Positions 6,014-12,927 of a stretch of DNA of 12,927 nt are shown here, in pieces. A program made the translations under genes and the position numbers. Each line of letters begins with the position of its first letter. The first letter of the stretch is position 1. The notes beneath the pieces were generated by a model that searched no databases, was not told the origin of the DNA, and saw only the letters and a program-made list of their open reading frames with translations. Location of the stretch: the NCBI GenBank assembly GCA_049451635.1, contig JBMTVT010000060.1, forward strand, positions 1 through 12,927, given 5' to 3'. This stretch comes from JBMTVT01 sp049451635 (GTDB lineage Bacteria > Bacteroidota > Bacteroidia > Flavobacteriales > Flavobacteriaceae).

Positions 6014-7567
6014 TTATTTAGGATTAAAAACCACAAATGGAATAATCATTTCTTCCAACGATACACCTCCATGTTGATAGGTATTTCTATAATAGCTAAC
6101 ATAATGATTGTAATTATTGGGATAGGCAAAAAATAAGTCGCTTTTTGCAAAAATATAGGAACTACTCATACTAATAGATGGTAAATGAATTTCTTTTGGG
6201 TCTTTTGCGACCAATACATCTTTGTTATCAAAAGTTAAGCTTCTGCCTGTTTTGTAACGTAAATTTAAACTGGTTTCCCTATCACCAATAACTTTTGATG
6301 GGTTCTTTACATTTATTGTCCCGTGGTCTGTTGTTAAAATAAGTTTAAAACCCATTTGTTGTGCCTGTTGTATCATTTCCAAAAGTGGCGAATTTTTAAA
6401 CCAGCTTAGGGTTAACGATCTGTATGCTTTGTCGTTGGAAGCTAGTTCTTTTACAACCTCCATTTCTGTCTTTGAATGCGAAAGCATATCTACAAAGTTG
6501 TAAACAACAACAGTTAAGTCATTGATTTTAAGAGATTTGAAATTTTCAGCTAATTTTTTACCTGTTTTTAAATTGGTGATTTTATGGTACTCATATTTTA
6601 AATGGGTTAATCCCAATCGTTTTATTTGGCTATTCAAAAAATCTGCTTCATGCAAGTTCTTGCCTCCATCATCGGTGTCATTTTTCCAATACTGAGGAAA
6701 TAATTTCTCCATATCACTTGGCATTAAACCTGAAAAAATAGCATTTCTAGCATACTGTGTGGCTGTGGGAAGAATACTGAAAAAAGCATCTTCTTTTTCC
6801 TTTTTATAATAATTATTGATTATTGGCTCGAAAACTTTCCATTGATCATATCGCAAATTGTCAATTACAATCATAATAGTTGGTTGCTCTTTACTTATCT
6901 CTGGTACTACTTTTTCTTTAAAAAGGGTGTGTGACATGATGGGTGCATCAGTATTTGAGCCAAACCAATTCGCATAATTTTTTTCAATAAATTTCCCAAA
7001 TTGAATATTGGCTTCATTTTTTTGAGATTCCAAAATTTCGAACATGCCCGCATCTTCTATATCTTCAAGTTGAATTTCCCAATAAATTAGTTTTTGATAG
7101 AGAGCAACCCATTCTTCATAACTATTTACCATAGCCATTTCCATAGCTATTTTTCTAAATTCTTGTTGGTAATTTGATGTTGTTTTCTCTGAAATTAATC
7201 TGGAATGGTCCAAATTCTTTTTTAAACTTAACAGTATTTGGTTAGGGTTTACGGGCTTGATTAGGTAATCGGCAATTTTATTTCCAATAGCCTCTTCCAT
7301 AATATATTCTTCCTCACTTTTTGTAATCATAACAACAGGAAGATTGTCTTTTTTTTCTTTAATTTCATTCAAAGTTTCAAGACCTGTAAGTCCAGGCATA
7401 TTTTCATCTAAAAACACAATGTCAAAATTTTCTTCATCTAAAATATCGATTGCCTCTGTGCCACTTTTGCAAGTAGTGACTCTATAGTTTTTGTTTTCAA
7501 GAAATAAAATATGAGGCTTTAATAAATCAATTTCATCATCAACCCAAAGTATTTTTATTGTGTTCAT
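6014..7567 (-). CDS. porX: T9SS response regulator PorX (REC plus PglZ domain)
   Basis: Response regulator of the PorX/PorY system, which controls type 9 secretion genes and related functions in Bacteroidota. The receiver domain spans residues 1-120: acidic pair D10/D11, phospho-acceptor D54 in VFLDENMPG, T82, and K104 in YLIKPVNP. A helical linker (about 120-220) leads to a C-terminal PglZ domain of the alkaline phosphatase superfamily. Candidate metal and active-site residues are D236 (IMIVIDNLRYDQW), T268/T270 (LPTATQYARNAIFSG), D360 and H364 (NFVDMLSHS), D414/H415 (LTTDHG) and H499 (YQHGG). All are in the expected order, so it appears intact. There is no DNA-binding output domain; in published PorX work the PglZ domain acts as a phosphodiesterase on oligonucleotides. 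The 517-residue length is normal. It heads the porX-tsaE-ald-DUF4258 strand and diverges from the HD-domain gene. Confidence 0.96.
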   Translation of the reverse strand: MNTIKILWVDDEIDLLKPHILFLENKNYRVTTCKSGTEAIDILDEENFDIVFLDENMPGLTGLETLNEIKEKKDNLPVVMITKSEEEYIMEEAIGNKIADYLIKPVNPNQILLSLKKNLDHSRLISEKTTSNYQQEFRKIAMEMAMVNSYEEWVALYQKLIYWEIQLEDIEDAGMFEILESQKNEANIQFGKFIEKNYANWFGSNTDAPIMSHTLFKEKVVPEISKEQPTIMIVIDNLRYDQWKVFEPIINNYYKKEKEDAFFSILPTATQYARNAIFSGLMPSDMEKLFPQYWKNDTDDGGKNLHEADFLNSQIKRLGLTHLKYEYHKITNLKTGKKLAENFKSLKINDLTVVVYNFVDMLSHSKTEMEVVKELASNDKAYRSLTLSWFKNSPLLEMIQQAQQMGFKLILTTDHGTINVKNPSKVIGDRETSLNLRYKTGRSLTFDNKDVLVAKDPKEIHLPSISMSSSYIFAKSDLFFAYPNNYNHYVSYYRNTYQHGGVSLEEMIIPFVVFNPK

Positions 7568-7572
7568 ATAAC

Positions 7573-7580
7573 TATATTTG
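7573..7580 (+). promoter_or_regulatory. -7 box (TATATTTG) of the HD-domain gene
   Basis: TATATTTG matches TAnnTTTG exactly. A start of transcription near 7586 would give a leader of about 22 bases before the TTG at 7608. This decides the start of the HD gene: the upstream in-frame TTG at 7578 lies inside this box, so it cannot begin the protein on this transcript. The -33 box is weak (TTATTG at 7555-7560 is too close). Confidence 0.45.
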
Positions 7581-7603
7581 TATAATTTTAATGTAAAAAT
7601 TCA

Positions 7604-7619
7604 AAGTTTGAACAAACTT
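7604..7619. repeat. Inverted repeat AAGTTTG-AA-CAAACTT between porX and the HD gene
   Basis: Two perfect 7-bp arms around two bases. The right arm read on the minus strand, with one more base (7613-7620), is TAAGTTTG, an exact -7 box for porX, about 45 bp from the porX ATG. The left arm overlaps the proposed TTG start (7608-7610) of the HD gene. The dyad could be an operator acting on both genes, or simply the porX promoter with fortuitous symmetry. Confidence 0.4.
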
Positions 7620-8828
7620 AAAATATTAAACGACCCAATTTACGGATTTATTACTATTCCAAATTCGCTAACTTTCGATTTAATACAGCATAAATACTTT
7701 CAGCGCCTGCGCAGAATTACGCAAATGGGGATGTCTTATTTAGTATATCCAGGTGCCCATCATACTAGATTTCATCATGCCATTGGCTGTGTGCATTTAA
7801 TGCAACAAGCCGTTAATGTACTTCGTTTTAAAGGAGTTAGCATTTCTGAAGAAGAAGAAATAGGCCTTTATGTAGCCATTTTGTTGCATGATATTGGGCA
7901 TGGGCCATTCTCTCATGCTATGGAAAACAGTATAGTAAATAACGTGTCACATGAACAACTTTCTTTACTTTTTATGGAACGTTTGAATGAAGAATTTAAC
8001 GGAAGTTTAACGCTTGCCATCCAAATTTTCAAAGGAGAATACCCCAGAAAATTTATGTGCCAGCTAGTTTCTGGACAATTGGATATGGATAGAGCCGATT
8101 ATTTAAAACGCGACAGCTTTTATACAGGTGTTGCCGAAGGTAATATTAATAGCGAGCGTTTAATAACTATGCTACATGTAGTTGATGATAATTTGGTTGT
8201 AGAAGAAAAAGGTATATATAGTGTTGAAAAATTTATTATTGCTAGACGCCTTATGTATTGGCAAGTATATTTACATAAAACTAGTTTAGTAGCAGAACAG
8301 TTATTAATAAGGGTTTTAAAACGAGCTCAAGAGTTAAGTGACTTGGGTATGGAACTTCATGCTAGCAAGAGCATTTTATATTTTTTAAAAAATAAAATAA
8401 CTATAGATAATTTTGATCATAATACCCTAGAGGTTTTTTCACAATTGGATGATTATGATATTATTTCAGCTATGAAAAATTGGCAATTCCATGATGATTT
8501 TGTGCTAAGTAATTTAAGTGAAATGATTATTAACAGAAATCTTCTTAAAATCAAGGTCAAGAATAAAGTTATTAAAGAAAATAGCTCAAAAAAATATATA
8601 CTGGCACTCATGGATAAGTATGGTATTTCTGAAGATGAAGCTAGGTATTTTGTTTTCTCAGGCGATATTTCAAACCAAGCTTATCAATTAAGTACCAAGC
8701 GAATTAACATTTTGCACAAGTCTGGAAAAATTGAAGATATTGTTAAAGCTTCCGATCAATTAAATCTTAAAGCACTATCAAAACCTGTTACTAAATATTA
8801 TATATGTTATCCTAAAGACAAACTTTAG
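7608..8828 (+). CDS. HD-domain phosphohydrolase (dNTPase/SamHD1-like)
   Basis: Metal-dependent phosphohydrolase of the HD superfamily, related to dGTPase and SAMHD1-type enzymes. The natural substrate is unknown; nucleoside triphosphates are the family expectation. Counting from TTG at 7608 (406 residues), the N-terminus reads NKLKILNDPIYGFITIPN, like homologues I recall. Metal ligands visible: HHTRFHH (51-57), the HD doublet in LLHDIGHGPFSHAME (93-94 to 106; H94, D95, H98, H103) and DMDRADYLKRDS (159-170) with D161. The C-terminal part is largely helical with a Lys-rich surface (KIKVKNKVIKENSSKK). The start is chosen because the other in-frame TTG at 7578 overlaps the promoter box. It diverges from porX and is followed after 54 bp by lpxD on the same strand, where a separate promoter is likely. 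Confidence 0.9.
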   Translation: MNKLKILNDPIYGFITIPNSLTFDLIQHKYFQRLRRITQMGMSYLVYPGAHHTRFHHAIGCVHLMQQAVNVLRFKGVSISEEEEIGLYVAILLHDIGHGPFSHAMENSIVNNVSHEQLSLLFMERLNEEFNGSLTLAIQIFKGEYPRKFMCQLVSGQLDMDRADYLKRDSFYTGVAEGNINSERLITMLHVVDDNLVVEEKGIYSVEKFIIARRLMYWQVYLHKTSLVAEQLLIRVLKRAQELSDLGMELHASKSILYFLKNKITIDNFDHNTLEVFSQLDDYDIISAMKNWQFHDDFVLSNLSEMIINRNLLKIKVKNKVIKENSSKKYILALMDKYGISEDEARYFVFSGDISNQAYQLSTKRINILHKSGKIEDIVKASDQLNLKALSKPVTKYYICYPKDKL

Positions 8829-8839
8829 TACATTTTTCC

Positions 8840-8847
8840 TATTTTTG
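8840..8847 (+). promoter_or_regulatory. Candidate -7 box (TATTTTTG) for the lipid A operon
   Basis: TATTTTTG matches TAnnTTTG exactly in the 54-bp spacer between the HD gene and lpxD. Transcription from about 8853 would leave a leader of about 30 bases before the lpxD GTG. No clear TTTG was seen at the -33 position, which would fall inside the end of the HD gene, so the box is tentative. Confidence 0.4.
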
Positions 8848-8882
8848 CTTCAATTATATAAATTATTGTTAACTCATAGCGT

Positions 8883-9911
8883 GTGAAATTTACAGCACAA
8901 CAAATTGCAGGGATATTGGAAGGTGATGTAGTTGGGAATCCCGATGTTGAAGTATCAAAGCTTTCAAAAATTGAAGAAGGTTTCGAGGGGTCTTTAACAT
9001 TTTTGGCAAATCCAAAATATACACCTCACATATATTCTACTAAGGCTTCAATTACCATAGTTAATAAAACTTTTGTGCCTGATAATGACTTAAACACAAC
9101 TTTAATTAAAGTTGACGATGCTTATAAATCATTTTCAAAGCTTTTGGAATACTACAATCAGGTAAAACTCAATAAAATTGGAATTGAACAACCAGTTTTT
9201 ATATCAGAAAATTCTAAATATGGAGATAATGTTTACATTGGTGCGTTTTCATATATAGCAGATAATGTAACCATAGGCGATAACGTTAAAATTTTCCCTA
9301 ATGCTTATATAGGAGATAATGTAATTATAGGCGATAATACTATAATTTTTGCAGGAACAAAAATTTACTCAGATTGCAAAGTGGGTAACAATTGTATTAT
9401 AAATTCTGGAGTAATTATAGGTGCTGATGGCTTTGGCTTTGCACCTAATGAAAATGGAGAATATAACAAAGTACCTCAAACAGGAAATGTAATTTTAGAG
9501 GATTTTGTTGATATTGGAGCTGGTACAACAATAGATAGAGCAACTCTAGGATCAACTGTAATAAGAAGAGGGGTTAAATTAGATAACCAAATACAAATTG
9601 CACACAATGTAGAAATTGGCAAAAACACGGTTATAGCTGCTCAAACAGGAATAGCAGGCTCAACAAAAATTGGTGAAAATTGTCAGATTGGAGGTCAGGT
9701 AGGTATTGTAGGGCATATAGTAATAGGCAATAATGTGAAAATTCAAGCGCAATCTGGTATAGGTAGAAATGTAAAGGATAATGAAGTATTGCAAGGTTCT
9801 CCCGCGCTAACATATGGAGATTTTAACAAATCTTATGTGTATTTCAAAAACTTACCCAAGATTGTAAAAAATATTAATGATTTAGAAAAAAAAGTAAATG
9901 GGAATAGTTAA
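8883..9911 (+). CDS. lpxD: UDP-3-O-(3-hydroxyacyl)glucosamine N-acyltransferase
   Basis: Third enzyme of lipid A synthesis: transfers a 3-hydroxyacyl chain from acyl-ACP to the 2-amino group of UDP-3-O-acyl-glucosamine in the cytoplasm, as a homotrimer. The 342 residues divide into the N-terminal uridine-binding domain (about 1-100, with KLSKIEEGFEGSLTFLANP), a left-handed beta-helix of hexapeptide repeats (about 105-300) and a short helical tail. The catalytic His is H241 in DNQIQIAHNVEIG; H278 in VGHIVIG matches the second conserved His of the E. coli enzyme. Start is GTG at 8883, giving MKFTAQQIAGILEG, which fits the family exactly; there is no in-frame ATG nearby. The gene overlaps lpxC/fabZ by 14 bp, which suggests translational coupling. 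A second LpxD-like gene begins at 12717. Confidence 0.95.
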   Translation: MKFTAQQIAGILEGDVVGNPDVEVSKLSKIEEGFEGSLTFLANPKYTPHIYSTKASITIVNKTFVPDNDLNTTLIKVDDAYKSFSKLLEYYNQVKLNKIGIEQPVFISENSKYGDNVYIGAFSYIADNVTIGDNVKIFPNAYIGDNVIIGDNTIIFAGTKIYSDCKVGNNCIINSGVIIGADGFGFAPNENGEYNKVPQTGNVILEDFVDIGAGTTIDRATLGSTVIRRGVKLDNQIQIAHNVEIGKNTVIAAQTGIAGSTKIGENCQIGGQVGIVGHIVIGNNVKIQAQSGIGRNVKDNEVLQGSPALTYGDFNKSYVYFKNLPKIVKNINDLEKKVNGNS

Positions 9912-11304
9912 TACCGAAATAAAACAAAAAACCATTAAAGACGAGGTTTCTTTAACAGGGGTTGGTTTACATACAGGTAAAGATGTCAAATTAACTTTTA
10001 AACCAGCAACAGCAAACTCTGGATTCGCTTTTAAAAGAATTGATTTGGAAGGGAGCCCTATTATAGAAGCAGATGCCAATTATGTTACTAATACACAGCG
10101 AGGTACCTGTTTAGAAAAAAATGGTGTTGCCATTCAAACATCCGAACATGTGCTTGCAGCATTGGTTGGATTGGATATTGATAATGCCATTATAGAATTG
10201 AACGAATCTGAACCACCAATAATGGATGGGTCATCAAAATTCTTTGTTGAGGCTCTTGAAAAAGCTGGAATTGTTGAGTTAGATGCCTATAGGGAAGAGT
10301 TTGTTGTAACAGATATTGTATCGTATACTGATGAAGATTCTGGTAGTGAGATTTTAGTAATGCCTTCAAAAGAGTACCAAATTACTACCATGGTAGATTT
10401 TGGAACAAAGGTTTTAGGAACCCAAAATGCCACATTAAATCAAATTTCAGATTTCAAGGAAGAAATTTCAAATTCCCGTACATTCAGTTTTTTACATGAA
10501 ATTGAAATGCTTTTAGAAAACGGTTTAATAAAAGGTGGCGATTTAAATAATGCCATTGTTTATGTAGATAAAGAATTATCTTCAAAAACCATGGAAAAGT
10601 TAAAAGTGGCCTTTAAAAAAGATTCCATCGCAGTGAAACCAAACGGAATTTTAGATAATTTAACCTTGCACCATCCTAATGAAGCTGCAAGACATAAATT
10701 ATTAGATGTTTTAGGTGATTTAGCATTGATAGGAACTAGAATTCGCGGAAAAGTTATAGCCAATAAGCCTGGTCATTTTGTAAATACGCAATTTGCCAAA
10801 AAATTGTCAAAGCTAATTAAAAACGAAAGACGTAATAATGTACCGAGTGTTGACTTAAACCAACCTCCTTTGATGGATGTAACCCAAATTATGGCAATGT
10901 TACCTCATAGACAACCTTTTTTATTAATTGATAAGGTTTTCGAATTAACAGATAGTGATGTGATAGCTACTAAGAACGTTACCATGAACGAAGAGTTCTT
11001 TAAAGGTCATTTCCCTGGAGCCCCTGTAATGCCTGGTGTTTTAATTGTTGAGGCTATGGCGCAAACAGGTGGTGTATTGGTTTTAAACACGGTTCCAGAT
11101 CCTGAGAATTATTTAACATTTTTCATGAAAATGGACAATGTAAAATTCAAACAAAAAGTAATGCCCGGAGACACCTTAATCTTCAAATGTAGTTTAATTA
11201 CACCCATACGTCGTGGCATATGCCACATGCAAGGGTATGCTTACGCAAATGGTAAACTGTGTGCTGAAGCAGAATTGATGGCCCAAATAACAAAAGTTAA
11301 ATAA
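9898..11304 (+). CDS. lpxC/fabZ: Bifunctional UDP-3-O-acyl-N-acetylglucosamine deacetylase / 3-hydroxyacyl-ACP dehydratase
   Basis: Natural fusion typical of Bacteroidota. Residues 1 to about 305 are LpxC, the committed zinc deacetylase of lipid A synthesis: VGLHTGKDV (22-30), TSEHVLAAL (81-89) with catalytic E83 and zinc ligand H84, EPPIMDGSS (105-113), and EAARHKLLDVLGDL (262-275) with ligands H266 and D270. H293 (PGHFVN) fits the catalytic His. After a linker (about 306-325), residues 326-468 are FabZ, the dehydratase of fatty-acid elongation: LPHRQPFLLIDKV (335-347), GHFPGAPVMPGVLIVEAMAQ (370-389) with H371 and E385. Both active sites look complete. The fusion places the two competing users of 3-hydroxymyristoyl-type acyl-ACP in one chain. 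The ATG at 9898 lies inside the end of lpxD, and lpxA follows after 2 bp. Confidence 0.97.
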   Translation: MGIVNTEIKQKTIKDEVSLTGVGLHTGKDVKLTFKPATANSGFAFKRIDLEGSPIIEADANYVTNTQRGTCLEKNGVAIQTSEHVLAALVGLDIDNAIIELNESEPPIMDGSSKFFVEALEKAGIVELDAYREEFVVTDIVSYTDEDSGSEILVMPSKEYQITTMVDFGTKVLGTQNATLNQISDFKEEISNSRTFSFLHEIEMLLENGLIKGGDLNNAIVYVDKELSSKTMEKLKVAFKKDSIAVKPNGILDNLTLHHPNEAARHKLLDVLGDLALIGTRIRGKVIANKPGHFVNTQFAKKLSKLIKNERRNNVPSVDLNQPPLMDVTQIMAMLPHRQPFLLIDKVFELTDSDVIATKNVTMNEEFFKGHFPGAPVMPGVLIVEAMAQTGGVLVLNTVPDPENYLTFFMKMDNVKFKQKVMPGDTLIFKCSLITPIRRGICHMQGYAYANGKLCAEAELMAQITKVK

Positions 11305-11306
11305 AT

Positions 11307-12092
11307 ATGAACCAACCATTAGCATACGTACACCCAGGTGCAAAAATTGCGAAAAATGTAGTTATTGAGCCTTTTGCTACTATTCATAACAATGTTAGAA
11401 TAGGTGAAGGAACTTGGATTGGCAGCAATGTTACTATTATGGAAGGTGCCAGAATTGGAAAAAACTGTAATATTTTCCCTGGTTCAGTAATTTCAGCAGT
11501 TCCTCAAGACTTAAAATATAATGATGAAGATACTACTGTTGAAATTGGCGATAATGTTACCATAAGAGAATGCGTAACCATTAATAGAGGTACAGCAGAT
11601 AGGATGAAAACCGTTGTGGGAAACAATTGTTTAATTATGGCTTATTGCCATATAGCTCACGATTGTGTAGTTGGAAATAATTGTATTTTTTCAAACAATA
11701 GTACCTTGGCAGGACATATAACGATTGGCGATTATGTGGTATTGGCAGGTATGACAGCAGTTCATCAATTCGTTTCCATTGGTAATCATGCCTTTGTTAC
11801 AGGGGGTTCGTTGGTTAGAAAAGATGTGCCTCCTTATGTTAAAGCTGCAAGGGAGCCATTATCATATGTTGGCATCAATTCAGTCGGACTTAGAAGACGT
11901 GGTTACTCAACTGATAAGATTAGGGAAATTCAAAATATATACAGAATACTTTATCAAAAAAACTACAACAATACACAAGCTTCAGAAATTATTGAAGCAG
12001 AAATGGAGGCAACTCCAGAACGCGATGAAATTCTTCAGTTTATAAAAAATTCACATCGCGGTATCATGAAAGGATATTTTAAATCAAATTAA
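11307..12092 (+). CDS. lpxA: UDP-N-acetylglucosamine O-acyltransferase
   Basis: First enzyme of lipid A synthesis: transfers a 3-hydroxyacyl group from ACP to the 3-OH of UDP-GlcNAc. The 261-residue length is standard. Residues 1 to about 185 form a left-handed beta-helix (repeats such as IGEGTWIGSNVTIMEGARIG). The catalytic His is H118 in AYCHIAHDCVVG, and NNSTLAGH, GGMTAVHQF-like GMTAVHQFVSIG and RKDVPPYV are the family signatures. Residues about 195-261 are the C-terminal helical domain (RRRGYSTDKIREIQNIYRIL). It follows lpxC/fabZ by two bases and is followed by efp after four, so the four genes look like one transcription unit. Confidence 0.97.
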   Translation: MNQPLAYVHPGAKIAKNVVIEPFATIHNNVRIGEGTWIGSNVTIMEGARIGKNCNIFPGSVISAVPQDLKYNDEDTTVEIGDNVTIRECVTINRGTADRMKTVVGNNCLIMAYCHIAHDCVVGNNCIFSNNSTLAGHITIGDYVVLAGMTAVHQFVSIGNHAFVTGGSLVRKDVPPYVKAAREPLSYVGINSVGLRRRGYSTDKIREIQNIYRILYQKNYNNTQASEIIEAEMEATPERDEILQFIKNSHRGIMKGYFKSN

Positions 12093-12096
12093 TTAT

Positions 12097-12663
12097 ATGG
12101 CAACAACAAGTGATATTAGAAACGGATTATGCATTCGTTACAATAATGATATTTATAAAATAATAGAGTTTTTACATGTTAAACCTGGTAAAGGCCCTGC
12201 ATTTGTTAGAACAAAATTAAAGAGTGTTACTAACGGGAAAGTTCTTGATAATACATTTTCAGCGGGACATAAATTAGAGGATGTTCGCGTAGAAACCCAT
12301 AAATTTCAATATTTATATAACGATGGCGAATTTTATCATTTTATGAATGAAGAGGATTATACCCAAATTAGACTAACTGAAGCTGCTTTAGATAGACCGG
12401 ATTTGATGAAAGAGGGTGAAATAGTAACGGTTATTATAAATACTGAGGATAATATGCCGCTTTCCGTGGAAATGCCTGCCAGTGTTATATTGGAAGTTAT
12501 ACATACTGAACCTGGGGTAAAGGGAAATACAGCAACAAATGCCACTAAGCCAGCTACTGTTGAGACTGGAGCTGAAGTAAATGTGCCTCTTTTCATAAAT
12601 GAAGGCGATAAAATTAAAATCGAAACAGAAAAAGGTACTTATAAAGAAAGAGTTAAAGAGTAA
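12097..12663 (+). CDS. efp: Translation elongation factor P
   Basis: Binds the ribosome between the P and E sites and relieves stalling at consecutive prolines. The 188-residue, three-domain protein has the N-terminal KOW-like domain with tip loop HVKPGKGPAFVRTKL; K32 at the PGKG apex is the usual contact with the P-site tRNA end. The middle domain carries DVRVETHKFQYLYNDGEFYHFMNEEDY (from about 62), and the C-terminal OB fold holds the EF-P signature GDKIKIETEKGTYKERVKE. The stop is followed in frame by two further stops (TAA TAA TAG). It sits inside the lipid A operon, 4 bp after lpxA, and is probably co-transcribed with it. No dedicated Lys-modification gene (epmA/epmB type) is in the window, so K32 modification cannot be judged. 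Confidence 0.97.
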   Translation: MATTSDIRNGLCIRYNNDIYKIIEFLHVKPGKGPAFVRTKLKSVTNGKVLDNTFSAGHKLEDVRVETHKFQYLYNDGEFYHFMNEEDYTQIRLTEAALDRPDLMKEGEIVTVIINTEDNMPLSVEMPASVILEVIHTEPGVKGNTATNATKPATVETGAEVNVPLFINEGDKIKIETEKGTYKERVKE

Positions 12664-12716
12664 TAATAGGTTTTGTTAATGTGCTGAAAGAAACTACTAA
12701 ACAACCAAACTAACAA

Positions 12717-12927
12717 ATGAAATTCCCAAAACCTTTCACATTAAAGCAGATTGCCAATTTAATTGATTGCAAATATATTGGTGATATCGACTTTCCAGTA
12801 TTGGGTATGAATGAAATCCATGTGGTTGAACCTGGGGATATTGTTTTTGTAGATCATCCCAAGTATTATGATAAAGCCCTTAACTCTGCGGCTACCATCA
12901 TCTTAATTAATAAAGAAGTAGATTGCC
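12717..12927 (+). CDS. Second LpxD-like N-acyltransferase, N-terminal part
   Basis: The gene runs off the window. From the ATG at 12717 about 70 residues are visible: MKFPKPFTLKQIANLIDCKY, then a stretch with GDIDFPVLGMNEIHVVEPGD and IVFVDHPKYYDKALNSAAT. This is the fold of the LpxD N-terminal uridine-nucleotide-binding domain (compare KLSKIEEGFEGSLTFLANP in the first LpxD), including the pattern of a small residue plus E-x-G-D/S followed by a hydrophobic strand and a Pro-Lys-Tyr. The hexapeptide catalytic domain is not yet reached, so activity cannot be judged. It may N-acylate with a different chain or act on another sugar nucleotide. It lies 53 bp after the efp stop on the same strand. Confidence 0.8.
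   Translation, partial: MKFPKPFTLKQIANLIDCKYIGDIDFPVLGMNEIHVVEPGDIVFVDHPKYYDKALNSAATIILINKEVDC

Noticed and set aside
9270..9345. Short DNA repeats (GATAATGT/ATAGGCGATAA units) in lpxD
   Set aside because: They encode successive IGDNV hexapeptide turns of the beta-helix, so protein structure explains them; they are not a separate DNA element.
11779..12045. Alternative-frame open frame inside lpxA
   Set aside because: It lies wholly within the lpxA coding sequence in another frame; the Lys/Gln-rich translation has no homology that I recognise.
1..12927. Mobile element, CRISPR array, defence system, tRNA or rRNA
   Set aside because: I looked along both strands for transposase motifs, regular repeat-spacer structure and RNA gene cores and saw none. 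The rearranged spots have no flanking repeats that I could recognise.

Overview
The window is a low-GC, gene-dense chromosomal stretch that reads as Bacteroidota, most likely family Flavobacteriaceae. The evidence is a PorX-type response regulator of the type 9 secretion system (T9SS), a fused lpxC/fabZ gene, TAnnTTTG-type -7 promoter boxes, AT-rich leaders without Shine-Dalgarno sites, a TonB-receptor N-terminus with a CarboxypepD-reg-like domain, and signal peptides ending in FSQ. No mobile element, CRISPR array, tRNA or rRNA is visible. I place the family by pattern recognition only.

Left region (1-3190): the C-terminal end of a Wzc-like tyrosine autokinase of capsule/exopolysaccharide export (+) meets aroB (-) in a 4-bp overlap. 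Proline dehydrogenase (+) diverges from aroB. The space after it holds a broken C-terminal remnant of a CapD/FlaA1-type sugar-nucleotide dehydratase (-), spread over three reading frames. Surface-polysaccharide fragments therefore sit on both sides of the aroB/proline dehydrogenase pair.

Middle region (3192-7567), mainly minus strand: porX, tsaE, alanine dehydrogenase and a small DUF4258 membrane-anchored protein, in that transcription order. Between tsaE and the alanine dehydrogenase lies a plus-strand truncated TonB-receptor N-terminus with an intact consensus promoter, then a 179-bp gap with one GC-rich near-palindrome. The alanine dehydrogenase appears to have Gln where characterised enzymes have a catalytic His.

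Right region (7573-12927), plus strand: an HD-domain phosphohydrolase diverges from porX across a very short spacer with predicted overlapping promoters and an inverted repeat. Then comes a tight lipid A operon: lpxD, the lpxC/fabZ fusion (14-bp overlap), lpxA (2-bp gap), efp (4-bp gap), and the start of a second LpxD-like gene running off the window. LpxA, LpxC and LpxD catalyse the first three committed steps of lipid A assembly, and FabZ belongs to the fatty-acid pathway that supplies the hydroxyacyl chains.

Most of the window is core-genome material. I did not find a convincing new biological system. The points most worth following are the decayed CapD remnant, the His-to-Gln change in alanine dehydrogenase, the compact porX/HD divergent control region, the truncated receptor with a live-looking promoter, and the paired lpxD paralogues.
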